Positions 12,706 through 24,222 of a stretch of 64,000 nt of DNA are shown one piece after another (position 1 is the first letter of the stretch; the number at the start of each line of letters is the position of its first letter). Source of the DNA: Perognathus longimembris pacificus (Eukaryota > Chordata > Mammalia > Rodentia > Heteromyidae); contig NC_063176.1 of assembly GCF_023159225.1 (NCBI RefSeq), positions 36,884,786-36,948,785 on the forward strand, read 5' to 3'. A program made the position numbers and the translations under genes. The notes under the pieces were generated by a model. That model was given only the letters and a program-made list of their open reading frames with translations, ran no database searches and was not told the DNA's origin.

Positions 12706-13092
12706 CTAAACCTATTGAGAAAAAGCAAGAACTAAAACTGGTCATAGAGTCGAGGCCTAAAGCCTCCTCAGAATCTACATGAATGTGTATATATTATAAG
12801 GACATACTTCCTGAGTGCCCAAGAAGTCATGCAGCTTCACCGAACCTGTAAGTAGCACAAAGATTTGCAGGCTGGAAAAGAAATTCAACTTTAACAACTA
12901 AATGGCCTGTACAGCATTTACAAAGAACTTCTGTTTGTTAAGAGCTATAACACATCCTTTCTGGAACATTCAGTCATAAGTAATGAGCCAGATAGAAAAA
13001 AATCTGACCAGCCATCCAAAACAGAAAGGACACCAACATATAATTATGTGGAGACCAATATAAACTTAAAGAACACTTCTTAAAAAATTTAT

Positions 13093-13305
13093 GGGGCTGG
13101 GGATATGGCCTAGTGGCAAGAGAGCTTGCCTCCTATACGTGAGGCCCTGGGTTCGATTCCCCAGCACCACATATACAGAAAAAAACGGCCAGAGGGGGTG
13201 CTGTGGCTCACCTTGCTAGCCTTGAGCAAAAAGGAAGCCAGGGATAGTGCTCAGGCCCTGAGTCCAAGGCCTAGGACTGGCCAAAAAAAAAAAAAAAAAA
13301 AAAAT
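13093..13305 (+). mobile_element. IDL-Geo dimeric SINE
   Basis: Complete ID-like head and Geo half with an A tail of over 20. The Geo half has a deletion in the TGGCTCAAGTGGCAGAG region (reads CTGTGGCTCACCTTGCTAG). Confidence 0.92.
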
Positions 13306-14039
13306 TTATAAAAGAGTACACATGAAGAAAACCATCTTGCACTTTTCAACTAATACAAGTACCAGATACCAACATATAGGAGTTACAACCTGAAAAAACT
13401 GATGAAATGATACAATAAGGAAAGGAATGTTAACGAGAGAGGAGAGACTAAAAAACTGATATGAACATAAAAATACCCAATACAAGATGCTTCGAGCACC
13501 ACAAAGAAACCATCCCGAAGACACCAACGGTAAATCCAACCTACTTCCAATAGCTGCTCATGAATGAAGAATTGGAAGAGACACGACACACACAAATTCC
13601 TCTGGAACATAATGGAGAATGACTACCACCTTTCAGAGTTTTTCAAAGTAATGATTTTGCTATACAACACTGATTCTGTTTTCACAGACAAGAACACTTA
13701 TTGAAGTGTCTAGAACCTTACTAGACTCTGATTAACATCCTAGCAAATGGAAAAATGCTCAACATTGTATTTGAATTTTTTTCTTACAATTTGAGAGATG
13801 AAAGTTTACTATTCTTTCCAGCATTAGGAAAATTGGTCAAACACCAGTTCACGGTGCCAGGCTACATACAGTCCCCTGATTGACTGGCCAAACATTCCTC
13901 TGTCATTCATGACCAGTTATATGTGGGGCTGTCAACCCTAGCCTGGGAATGTGAGCCAATGCTGCAGCAATGCTGCTGCACAGGAAAGCAGTCAATTTTA
14001 TGTGTTCCAGGAATTGTAAGAGATCAAAAATCTCCAAAT
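13306..14039. other. Copy-A-specific intergenic sequence
   Basis: No gene or familiar repeat recognised. Absent from duplicated copy B. Confidence 0.4.
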
Positions 14040-14690
14040 GTAAATTTCTATTTTCATTATGATAAACTTCATTTTTATTTTAATACTTATTCCTACTTTG
14101 ACTAAATATTGGCATTTTTAATTTATCTTTATTTTCAGTCTTTTCATTTTTTTCTATTTTATCTATTTTTAATATTATTTGTTTCTATTAAAATTTGTTT
14201 AAAGTTCTATGTATTTCTACTTTATATTTTATTTATATTAATATCTAATTATAATTTTTATTGTTATATTTATATTTTTATTAAACATTTAAAATTTTCT
14301 ATTTAGCTTATTTTAATTATATTTATACTTTATGTTTGATGTTACGTTATTATTAAAATGGAAAAATATATTTTATTTCTATTATATTCTATTTTTATTT
14401 GATTTTCATTTTTAATTTAATATTAAAATGGTTCTATTTAAATTATTTATTTTTAGTTTTTGTATTTGTTTTATATTTATTTTATTACTAAAATATTTAC
14501 ACTTCTTAAGTTTTATTTTAAATTTTATTCTGTTTTTTATTCTTAGTTCATTTTTGTATGTTATTAAAATATATATTTACTTTCATTTTTCATGTTATAT
14601 TTACTGATATTTTAGACATGCATTTTATTTATATTTATTATTTAGGTTTATAATTATATTTCTGCAAAATATACCTAAAATAGGCTAGAA
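14040..14690. repeat. Extremely AT-rich, T-biased block
   Basis: About 650 bases made almost wholly of A and T on the + strand, with TTTTATTT, TTTATATTT and ATTAAAAT words recurring irregularly. It looks like a decayed (TTTAT)n-type low-complexity expansion. Open frames here are compositional. Confidence 0.8.
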
Positions 14691-15355
14691 GCTGTGACTT
14701 TCATTTTAGTGAAATATTTTTAAAATTTTTAAAAATGGCAAACAATCTTCAAAACAATTTTCTAGATGACTTCATTTGTATTTGAAATGAGTTTATATAC
14801 AATTGGATACAAGATAGCATTGTCCTTCAACATGCTTTGCTTTCAGAACTCGCATTTTCTATTGTGATGCTTTTAAGAATTTGTAAGAACTACAAAATTC
14901 CCAACTATATTTTCTCTGAAGACTTCAGAAAAAAAAATTGGACTAACATCGAATTCACCTTCAAGACAATTTTAATTACTAGCCTTTACCTTCTCCCCTA
15001 GTATGTGCTGTTGTTCAAATTTTTAATAAAATAATTAAAATCCTACTTGTGATTGTAATTTTGAAAAGACAGTCTGCCTGAGAGTGAATGGCCCATGTGA
15101 GAGAATGGGGTAGGAGGGATGGGGTGAAGGTGAGAGAGCCTAAGGGAGACAAAGTTTGAGGCTCAAGAGGGAATGGGGCAACTGGAACAAACGAAAGAAC
15201 ACTAGGAATATTGAGGCATCAAACTTCATAGTGAATTTGATGTGGGATAGGACTGTAACAAGGAAGACAAAGGCACAGAAGAAGATCCTAAAGTGCATGT
15301 GACAGGATAAGGCCAAGAAACTGTTCTAATGAGTTTTTCATTGCTGTGAACAGCT

Positions 15356-15385
15356 GGGGGGGGGGGGGGGCGCAGGGGACGGGGG

Positions 15386-15421
<36 letters not shown>
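15356..15421 (+). repeat. G-run and (GT)n microsatellite
   Basis: A run of about 14 G followed by a GC-rich linker and (GT)n to 15421. The equivalent place in copy B (57625-57650) has only a short (GT)n, so the tract expanded in this copy or contracted in the other. Confidence 0.85.
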
Positions 15422-15424
<3 letters not shown>

Positions 15425-15560
15425 GTTTGATCTGGCTCACTAATTCAGACAATATAGCACGGAGGGGATGGCAGAAGAAAGGAAAAGGGACAGAGGTGAG
15501 GAGCAAGAGAAAGAGAAGCTTAAGAGAAGGGATGGAGGAAAAGGCACTCTTTCCCCCTTT

Positions 15561-16920
15561 GATTTCATCTACACAGAAACCTATCTCATCTAACCTGAAG
15601 ACACATCTGACATCCCCCCTCTCCCAACTCTGTTTATCTCAATGCAAGATGTATTTAGTTCCTAACCATCTTGAGAATTGGGGGCAAACCTTAGTTGTGA
15701 GGCCCTGCAGAATCAAAAACAAGTTATACACTTCTAATACACAGGACATAGTGTGGAACAGAGCATGGCCTAACCTCATGCATGTGTCCTGATGGCCAGC
15801 CCACAGCCTTTATCCAGCAGACCCTGGGGCACTTGGGTAGCAGCCGCCTTCCTGCATCCTTGCACCTCATTGGGATGACTTGATGGTGGCAGGGGACTCT
15901 CTGGGCCTGGGCTCAACCTTGCTGGACCTAGGCCTTGCCAGGCTGCCAACCATGTGTTGTCCTTGGATGGATATGGGCACAGTTCAACAAGGTGAGAATG
16001 GCAGAGGCCTTCAGGGCATGGAGGACTGACAATGGAGAAGGCAGTATATAGGCTAGGGAGCCCATTGATCAGGGGCCTGGGGTGACCTCCTTACCCCAGA
16101 TGACTGTGTACAATGGCTGGCATCCTCAGGAAAGCATTAAAGTGACAACCACACATGCCCACCAGACACCTCTGCTGACTGACTTGCCACTTGTAGGCTT
16201 GAGTATGTAACAGGAAAAACCCGCTCAGCTTCCCTGAACCTTTTAGAAGATGACTCTTGATCCATCCGGATGTTGCAAACGTGAAGAGGTTGCACACATA
16301 TGCCACAGTAGAGGTAGAAAATCACACTTGTCAATGCTCATTTGTTTATAAAAACAACAGACATGTCTTTTTGAAGAGACGTTGGTGATCTTAAGACCAC
16401 CCCTAGGTGACACTCATCCCTGTTTCTTCCATTGGTTGGAGGATGTGGAACAGAGGACCCACAAGAAGAGGGGGGATGGGCAGAGACGTTTTCCAATGAC
16501 TGCCATAGATCTGTGTGCATCACAGCCCCTTGCTGTATAAAGCGTTGACTGTGCTATGTACTTTTGATGTTTTGAAGTACCTGCTATATTTTATAAGTAG
16601 GAGTTGGAAAATAGCACATTTTGTAGGTACCTTTTTTAAAAATTCATATGAAATGTATCTTGGGAGGAATGGTCAACCCCTTGAGTTGTAGGCATATGGT
16701 GTTCGTACCTTGGTTCCCAGGAGTAAGAAATGCAAAGAGGGTCAAATCAGTAACAGTGTCCCACTTTTGTTCTACTTTCTTGTATACACAGTATATATAA
16801 AAGACAAAGGAGTCCTAGCTTACATTTACTGTTTCTAGATATTAGGTTGCCAGTGCATGGCAAAAATGGATTTAGCAGATGAATAATCTTTGTATGTTTT
16901 ATGTTAAAAGTTCTAGAAAC
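15561..16920. other. Intergenic, possible old pseudogene fragment not identified
   Basis: Moderately GC-rich between 15800 and 16530. Minus-strand frames at 16091-16334 and 16338-16523 overlap or adjoin in different frames, as an old processed pseudogene might, but I cannot name a parent. Confidence 0.3.
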
Positions 16921-16921
16921 A

Positions 16922-17118
16922 GGGGCTGGGAATATGGCCTAGTGGCAAGAGTGCTTGCCTCCCACACATGAAGCTCTCAGTTCGATTCCCCAGCACCACA
17001 TATATGGAAAACGGCCAGAAGGGGCACTGTGGCTCAGGTGGCAGAGTGCTAGCCTTGAGTGGGAAGAAACCAGGGATGGTACTCAGGCCCTGAGTCCAAG
17101 GCCCAGGACTGGCCAAAA
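16922..17118 (+). mobile_element. IDL-Geo dimeric SINE
   Basis: Full dimer with a short A tail. Flanks repeat AAAAGTTCTAGAAA on both sides (about 16905 and 17117), a good target-site duplication. Confidence 0.93.
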
Positions 17119-17618
17119 AAAGTTCTAGAAATGGACTGAGAACTCTCAGAATTTCTCCTGAGACAATTCAGCCAAGGGTACAAAGAAAAGGGATTTGTAA
17201 GGCACTCTGTGAATAGCAATTGTTATAGACTGAGGGAGACTAAAGCATGGGGAGCTGCTGGATTTTCTCCAGCCCTCAGAAAACTACTTGTCTGGTGAAT
17301 ATGGCTTAAAAAAGTTTAACAGGCACTCTCTGAAGTAGAGCTCTAGGAACCTCCTCAGGAAGGAAGAAAGGCAAATTATACACAAAGGCAGCTATCTTGA
17401 GTGTGTTCCACGGAAAGAGTTGAGAGTAAAACCCAGTGGGAGGGCCAAGGCAACTTCAGTTTGTGAGACAACTGCAGAGTAGAAAAAGTTCTTGTGGATT
17501 TCTGCTGTGCATAAAGGACTAGATCTTACTAATGTTTATTGAAAGCTAGGACTGAAAAGCTAGAATTGGTTTTTTGTTACTCTTGCTAGACAATGGTATC
17601 GTTAAAGTGTTACCAGTA

Positions 17619-17850
17619 AGGCCCAGCACTGGTGGTTCTAGCTACTCAAGAGGCTGAGATCTGAGGGACCATGTTTGAAGCCAGCCTGGGCAAGGAAGTT
17701 CCTTAGACTTTTATCTCCAAGAAACCACCATACAACCTGAAGTGGAGCTGTGGCTTTGCGCAAAGTGGTAGAGCATTAACCTTGAGCAAAAGAGCTCAGT
17801 AATGGCACCCAGGCCCTAACTTCAAGTCCCATGACTGACAAAAACAAACA
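17619..17850 (+). mobile_element. B1-plus-tRNA-like dimeric SINE (B1-dID-like)
   Basis: Left half reads GGTGGTTCTAGCTACTCAAG and AGGCTGAGATCTGAGG (7SL/B1 type). The right half has GAGCTGTGGC, CTTGAGCAAAAG and CAGGCCCTAACTTCAAGTCC (tRNA-like B box). The flanks resemble each other (GTTACCAGTAAG and GTTACCAATAAG). Confidence 0.8.
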
Positions 17851-17880
17851 AAATGTTACCAATAAGAAAAGGGCCATATA

Positions 17881-18085
17881 GGGGCTGGGAATGTGGCCTA
17901 GTGGCAAGAGTGCTTGCCTCGCATACACGAAGCCCTGGGTTCGATTCCCCAGCACCACATATACAGAAAAGGCTGGAAGTGGCGCTGTGCCTCAAGTGGT
18001 AGAGTGCTAGCCTTGAGCAAAAAGAAGCCAGGGACAGTGCTCAGGCCCTGAGTTCAAGGCCCAGGACTGGCAACAAAAACAAAAC
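17881..18085 (+). mobile_element. IDL-Geo dimeric SINE
   Basis: Complete dimer, 5' flank GAAAAGGGCCATAT repeated at 18091-18104 after the A-rich tail: a clear target-site duplication. Confidence 0.95.
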
Positions 18086-18187
18086 AAAACAGAAAAGGGC
18101 CATATCCAGGAAAAAAAATTAGAAATGTTATTCCTAACACTACAAAGGAGGATAACTGAGGGATTCATTAATCACAAGACATTTATT

Positions 18188-19290
18188 AGCTGATGCCCAG
18201 TGGTTCACACCTCTAATCCTAACTACTCAGGAGGCTGAGTAGCTCTGAGGATCAAGGTCCGAAGCCAGGCCAGGCCAGGCAGGAAAATCCACAAGAATCT
18301 TATCTACAATTAACTAAAAAGCTGGAAGTTGAACTGTGGTGGAGCACTATCCTTAAGCAAAAAAGCTCAAAGGACAGTGCTAGGTCCTGGGTTTAAGACT
18401 CAGGACTAGCACACTTACACACACACACACACAAGATGTAGTTATACACATACACTGACTTGCTAAAATGAAATACCCTTGTACAAATAACGGATGTTAA
18501 TTTTTTTAAATCCTCAAATAAATGAATTAAATAAAATGAAATAACACACCAAGAAGTGAAGGCATGGTACTTTACACATATGTAATCTCAGTACTGGGAG
18601 GCTGAGGTAAGAGCACTGAGTTTGAGTCAAGCCTATGCCACATAGGAAGAGATATTTGTCTCAAAACAACCACCACCAAGGTGGGGGTGGGGGGAGGACA
18701 GAAACCAGTGGCTCTCTCTTTTAATCCCATCTAATCAAGAGGCTGAAATTTAAAGATCACAGTTCAAAGCCAGCCTAGGCAGAAAAGTGTGAGACTCTTA
18801 TCTCCAATTAACCACCAAAAAGTTAAACTGGAGCTGTGGTTCAAGTGGTTGAGTTTTAGCCTTGGGCAGAAAAGCTCAAAGACAGTGCCAGAGTTCAAGC
18901 CCCAGCACCAGCACAAAACAAAAACAAAAAAAACCCAGAAGGGATGACATTATCTAAAAGAAAAATGAACACATTATCTATATAGTAAAATGGTAATCAC
19001 GCTGTACAACATCTTAAAAATAACAAATTGTATTTAAAAAAAAAAAAAGCAGCCAGGTACCAGTAGCTCACATCTGTAAACCTAACTACTAAGGAGGCTG
19101 AGATCTGAGGATTGAAATTCGAAGCCAGCCCAGGCAGGAAAGTCCCTGAGACTCTTATCTCCAATTAGTCACAGAAAAAGGTGGAAGTGGATCTGTGGCT
19201 CAAGTGACACAGTGCTAGCCTTGAGCAAAAGGAGCTCAGGGACAGCACCCAGGCCCAGAGTTCAAGCCCCAGGACTGACAAAAAACAAAC
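18188..19290 (+). mobile_element. Cluster of B1-dID-like SINEs and one B1 monomer
   Basis: Dimers at about 18188-18415, 18695-18935 and 19050-19290, each with a left half GGCTCAC/ACTACT..GGAGGCTGAG and a right half ending CCAGGACTG/AGC. A B1-type monomer (GGCATGGTAC ... GTCTCAAAACA) is at 18556-18680. All are + strand and older than the IDL-Geo copies. Confidence 0.8.
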
Positions 19291-19879
19291 TAGCACACCC
19301 TCCATTTTCCTTTCTTTCCTCCTAATAAACTTATAATAGAACACATTTTAGCTTTAGTGAAAATTGGTGCATTCTTCCATAACAAAACAACAGTTCAGTA
19401 GTTATTAAACTATACCTCTTCCTCTCCAAATCTAAATTTGTAAGCAGCAGAGCACCTGCCAACTACACACAAGGCCATGCTCCATCACCGATGGGACAGG
19501 GGAGATCCAAAAAGCCAAATGAAGAGAAATGGGAAGTGACTGAAAGAGCATGAGACTGGGGTCAAGGCCCCACACTAGCACAAAAACACAAACTAAGAGT
19601 TCACCCATCCGCATGCATTCAATTACTACTACTACTGTATCAGTCAGCCCTTTCTTTCCTGTTCACAGATGAACTTAGATCCCTAAGACTCCAATGCATG
19701 ATCACTCCCCAGGACCTAGCAAGTTATCCTCAGAATCTTTACTTCCAATAATAGGGTGACTAGAAGCACAAGCAGAAACTTAACAAGAATCTTTTCCTCT
19801 CATAAAGGCTGGAAATTTCCCCTATCATACCAGGTATTGGAAACCAGCCTGGGCTATATCACAACATAACTAAAACACT
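19291..19879. other. Intergenic, no gene recognised
   Basis: An ID-like or Geo-like remnant may lie at 19440-19600 (CACTAGCACAAAAACAC end). Otherwise nothing is recognised. Confidence 0.4.
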
Positions 19880-20085
19880 TTTTTTTTTTGGAAGTCCTGG
19901 GGCTTGGACTTGGGGCCTGAGCACTGTCCCTGGCTTCTTTTTGCTCAAGGCTAGCACCCCACCTCTTCACCCACAGCATCACTTCTGGACTTTTCTATAT
20001 ATGTGGGGCTGAGGAATGGAGCTCAGGGCTTCATGTATACGAAGCAAGCACTCTTGCCACTAGGCCATATTCCCAGCCCCTACTC
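19880..20085 (-). mobile_element. IDL-Geo dimeric SINE, inverted
   Basis: Starts with a T run, then GTCCTGGGGCTTGGACTTGG and ends GGCCATATTCCCAGCCCC, the reverse of the ID-like head. Confidence 0.92.
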
Positions 20086-20104
20086 ATGCGTCTTAAGTCA
20101 AAAC

Positions 20105-22105
20105 TATTCTAGCAAGGCTAGGGAGGCTCACCTATAATCCTATTTGCTTTTCTGAAGATGGAAGTTTGAGGCTAGTCTGGGCAGAAAAGTCCAGGGGACT
20201 CTATCTTCAATTAACCAGAAATAAAGCTGTACTAAAACTGTGCCTCAAATGGTAGAGCTCTAGCCAAGAGCAAAAATCACCTGAAAAGCTTGAAGCCCTG
20301 AGTTCAATTCTAATGCATGTGTGCACGTGCACACGCAAACACACACATGCATACACACACACACAGTTCTAAATTAAGATAGGTGTATTGATACATCGAT
20401 CATGCCAGCTATTTGGATGAAGGGAGGATAGAGGTATGAAGTAAAGTTCAAGGCCAGTACCAGCCAAGTTAGGAAGACTATCTCCAAAAAACAAAACAAA
20501 GAGGGCAAGGTGTAGCTCAAGTAGTAGAGCCCTTGCTTGGCAATCTCAAGGCCCAGAATTCAATCTTCCTATCCAAAAAACCGAGAGAAACAAAAACCTA
20601 CCCTAAAGTAGCCAGGTACTTCGCTGGAGAAGCAGTCTCTAGAAAAAATAACTGGAAACTCTTCAGGGGATGTAAGATGACCAATTTTTTGGAACCCATT
20701 AATGAGAAAAAAGAGAATAAAGTATAACCGGTATGTGCCTCTTATATTCATATAAAATTATGTGTGTATACACATATATACACATTTATACACATATACA
20801 CTGAGATAAACTTGATATGGAAACAAGAGACCTCTTTTTTTAATTTTTCATGTTTTGATGGTTCTGTCTTATTTTCTTTATGTATGGGGTCTTCATCTGT
20901 ATCTTTTCAGGAGGGTGAGGCTGAGAGTAGGGAACTCAAGTGAAGAAGTGCTGCAGTGCAGCTCACTGGACACTGATAAAAGTGAACTATACAACTCATG
21001 GGTGGGGAATGGACTGAGGGACAGAGAGTGAGGGAAAGGAAGATATTGTACAAAAGAACATATACTCACGCAATTGTAATTCCACTGTACATCACCTTTT
21101 AAATAACAAAATTTAAAATAAATAATTAAAACTTGAAAAAGGATACCTGTTTGGATAATCATCAGGGTAGAGGTTGACTGCACAATTAGAATAAAAACAA
21201 CCCTGGCTCACTAGGCATGGGTGGCTCATACTTGTAGTCCTAGCTACTCGGGAGAATGAGATCTGAGGATCATGATTCAAAGACAACCAGGCAAGGAAGT
21301 CCATGAAATTCTCATCTCCCAAAAGCCGGAACTGAGCTGTGGCTCAAGTGGTAAAGTGCTAGCCTTGAGCATAAATTCTCAGGGATAGCACCCAGAACCT
21401 GAGATCAATGCCCAGAACTGGCACCAAAAAATTATAACTAAATAAATAAATAACCTGATTTACACCTGTAATCCTAGCTAATCAGGAAGTTGAGATCTGA
21501 AGATCACAGTTCAAAGCCAGTCTGGGAAGGAAAGTCCCTGAAACTCTTATCTCCAATTAACTATCAAAACACTAGAAATGGAGCTGAGACTCCAATGGTA
21601 GAATACTAGCCTTGAGTAAAAAAGCTCAGGGATAATACTCAGGCCCTGAATTCAAGCCCTAGGACCAGCATCAAAAATACAAACCAACCCTGAGGGGAGA
21701 GAGAAAGAAAATGGTAGAGGGTGAGTCTACATGGAAACACAATGGGAACACTATGCACTGGAACTGAATCCATGAAGTGGGACAATTAGCTTCTTTTGCT
21801 TATTGATCCTTTTAATCCCTGTTGGGTTTGGTAATATTCCTTCTCATTTCTGATACTTATGTGTCATTTCTTTTGGTCTTGGTCTGAAATTTTCCTGTGG
21901 ACTAGCCAGGCACAGGAGGCCTATGCATGTAATCTGGGCTACTTAAGGAGCTAAGATCTGGCACAAAACGGCATGAAAGGGGAGCAAAACCTATCTCCAA
22001 TTTACCACCAAATAGCTGTGGCTTAAGTGGTAGAATCTTAGCCTTCAAAAAAAAAAAAATTAGGGACAACTCCCAGATCTTGAGTTCAAAGCCCAGGACT
22101 GAAAA
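20105..22105 (+). mobile_element. SINE cluster (B1-dID-like and B1-ID dimers)
   Basis: Elements at about 20105-20312, 20380-20575 (B1 left half with an ID-type right half, GTGTAGCTCAAGTAGTAGAG), 21205-21430, 21455-21680 and 21905-22105. Between 20576 and 21204 no gene was recognised; a (CA/TA) microsatellite lies at about 20760-20800. Confidence 0.75.
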
Positions 22106-22149
22106 GGAAGATTTCCTATGACTGTTCTGGTTTCTGAGCTCAGACTCTC

Positions 22150-22330
22150 AGTTAGCTTTGCTGGTCAAAGCTGGTGGTCTACCACTTGAGCCACACCTCA
22201 AGTTCCAGCCTTTAGCTGGTTAACTGGAGATAAGAGCCTCTCAGATTTTTCTGCCCAGGCTGCCTTCAAACCTCCATTCTCAACCTCCTAATTAGCTAAG
22301 ATCCCAGGCATGAGCCACGAAGGCCAGCTT
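22150..22330 (-). mobile_element. B1-dID-like SINE, inverted
   Basis: Reads CTACCACTTGAGCCACACC, GGAGATAAGAG, TGCCCAGGCTG and CATGAGCCACGAAGGCCAGC, the reverse complement of the local dimer. Confidence 0.8.
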
Positions 22331-22547
22331 CTTGCAGCTGTTCTTTTAAATAATTCAGTGCTTCATTTCTTCATTGCATCCTTCAAACATATGTATGTCC
22401 TACTCTGAAGAAAACAGAGTGCAAAGTGGTCCAACATCACGACAATAACAAGTCATGGAACCCAGACTCTTTCAAGCACTGTTTAAGTAAAGCTGCCTAG
22501 CAATCAGAAGTGAAAGGAGAACTTAATGGACTAAAAGCATCCCTTAC

Positions 22548-23425
22548 CTGTATGAGTCCAAACATGTTGGACAGAATTGAGTTTTTGTCAGAAAAGTAGT
22601 TGCATTTGCCACACGTGTACACTTTCCTTGGGAAACGGTTTCTTAAGTGTTTCCTTCACTGATATTCACTTATGGTCACAAACGATGCACTTGCAGACCC
22701 ACTCATTAAACCCAGCCCGAGTGTAATGATCATATCCGTTGGTATTATAGCCACAGCGCTCACATCGATTGGGGCCCTTGGAGAAATCTCCCTCCTCTGG
22801 AGTGGAAGAGCCAGATTTCCTGGCTATGGCTTGCTTCTCTGCACTGTCTTCCACAAAAAGCTTCTTGGCACTGTGAACTTTGATATGGTGCACAAAAGGC
22901 TCCTCAGATTCTGCTTCATATTGGCATGGCTTATTGCAAAAGGGTTTGCTCTTAAGAGTTCTTGCACTTGTCCTCCGCTCCAGGTGTTTCAGGAGGAAGA
23001 TCTTTAGTGGAGCTGTAAACTTCAGGATCAGCTGACGAGGCCTCAAAGACAGGCTGTGCTTCTGCAACACTGAGCTCCATACTTGTCAGTTCCAAGCTCC
23101 CTAGCCCACCAGCTCCACCTTCCATTTCAGTAGATTCCTCATGTCCTTCCCCGTCACTATCTGAAAAGTTGTTATCTCCAAAAGGCATCAATTCCACCAT
23201 CTGTCTCTCTTCTCCAACCAGATAATCACAGAAGCTGTCATTTACTTCCCCCGTTGAGGCTACGTTTGCTAACATGATAAGCTGAGGGACAGCCAGCTCA
23301 GCTATGGAGAGGTCATGCAAGTCATACATGTCATTAGTTAAGGCCATGCCCATGTTACCACTGCTGGTGAACAGACCTCCACCTCCAGAAGACTGCCCCA
23401 TCACTTGTGTAGCCATAATTGTGAT
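22548..23425 (-). pseudogene. REST: Disabled REST (NRSF) coding-exon copy with both splice sites
   Basis: The minus strand encodes the N-terminus of the RE1-silencing transcription factor, a zinc-finger repressor of neuronal genes: start MATQVMGQSSGGGG, then YDLHDLS, DYLVGEERQM, KDLPPETPGAEDK and, in another frame, CQYEAESEE, SSTPEEGDFSKGP and CGYNTN. It is flanked by a pyrimidine-rich acceptor (TTTATTCTTTATTCAG) and a CAG|GTAAGG donor, as REST's first coding exon should be, so it is not a processed copy. It is broken: one extra T creates a stop at 22952-22954, finger 1 has lost a zinc-binding Cys, about seven residues are missing after YDHY, and further indels destroy the frame before the donor. 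No REST zinc-finger exon 3 or large last exon was seen in the window. Best read as a partial duplication; an assembly error cannot explain so many lesions. Confidence 0.88.
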
Positions 23426-23695
23426 CTGAATAAAGAATAAACAAAAGAGCAACTGTTAAAACCAACTCTAAGAGGAAAACCAACACATCACTCAAACTCA
23501 TGACCAAAAACAAGTATTTTTTAAAAATATAATCTCTAAAATTCAATGAGACTCATTACCTACTAACAACAAACTTTGAATACATTTCTGTGGTATATGA
23601 TGTATGAACTCTAATGTCAGTAGTCAAGGCTAAGCATGATCAAGATGCAGACTACCCTGGACTATAGGAAGACTGTGCCTTAAAAAACAATATAT
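23426..23695. other. Intron-like flank of the REST exon copy
   Basis: AT-rich sequence upstream of the acceptor of the REST-like exon (minus strand). No other exon recognised. Confidence 0.4.
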
Positions 23696-24140
23696 AAGCT
23701 GGGTGCTAGTGGCTCACACCTGTAATGCTACCCAAAAGGCTGAGATATGAAGATAACAGTTTAAAGCCATTCTGGGCAGAAGTCTGTAAGACTCTCTCCT
23801 CTCCACTAAGCTACCAAAAAGTAGAGATGTACTTCAAGTGGTAGAGCACTAGCCTTGAGTAAAAGAAATTCAGGAATAATGCTCAGTCCCTTAAAGCTCC
23901 AGGAAGAACAGACAGACAGACAGACACAAACTATGTAAATTAGGCAAGGTCACACCTGTAATACGGCCTACTCAAGAGGCTGAATTGGAAAATCTTGATT
24001 GGCAGAAAAGGCCAAGAGACTTGCATCTTTTAACACCAAAAAGCCAGAATGGCCCTCAAGTAATAAAAGTGCCAGCCTTGAGCAAAAATAGCTGAGGAAC
24101 AGTGCTCAGGCCCTGAGTTCAAGCCCTAGTATCACCATTA
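23696..24140 (+). mobile_element. Two B1-dID-like SINEs
   Basis: At about 23696-23905 (GGGTGCTAGTGGCTCACACC start) and 23940-24140 (GCAAGGTCACACCTGTAATACGG start, ending TCAAGCCCTAG). A (GACA)n remnant lies between them. Confidence 0.8.
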
Positions 24141-24146
24141 CATACA

Positions 24147-24163
24147 GATAGATAGATAGATAC

Positions 24164-24212
<49 letters not shown>

Positions 24213-24222
24213 CAGACAGAGA
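24147..24222 (+). repeat. (GATA)n microsatellite
   Basis: About 16 GATA units with one TACATA interruption, passing into GACA units. It follows the tail of the preceding SINE and probably grew from it. Confidence 0.95.

Larger units (their letters stand above)
9490..15560 (+). repeat. Segmental duplication, copy A
   Basis: Homologous, in the same orientation, to about 52540-57890. Matching blocks are 9500-9760 with 52560-52730 (diverged), 9950-12990 with 53090-56870 (contains the large reading frame), and 14990-15560 with 57265-57880. The 9955-10440 and 15001-15480 blocks differ from their partners at only a few percent of positions by eye. The stretch 13010-14985 has no counterpart in copy B, where a different GC-rich segment (about 56870-57262) occupies the place. 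Confidence 0.9.

Noticed and set aside
22548..23425. Reading the REST exon as the functional gene
   Set aside because: Several independent lesions, loss of a zinc ligand and no further REST exons in the window make this untenable without a read-level correction.
22548..23425. Reading the REST exon as a processed retrocopy
   Set aside because: Splice acceptor and donor with intron-like flanks are present and no poly(A) tail or exon junction follows.
24147..24222. CRISPR-like regularly spaced repeat
   Set aside because: A simple (GATA)n microsatellite in a mammalian genome; no spacers.
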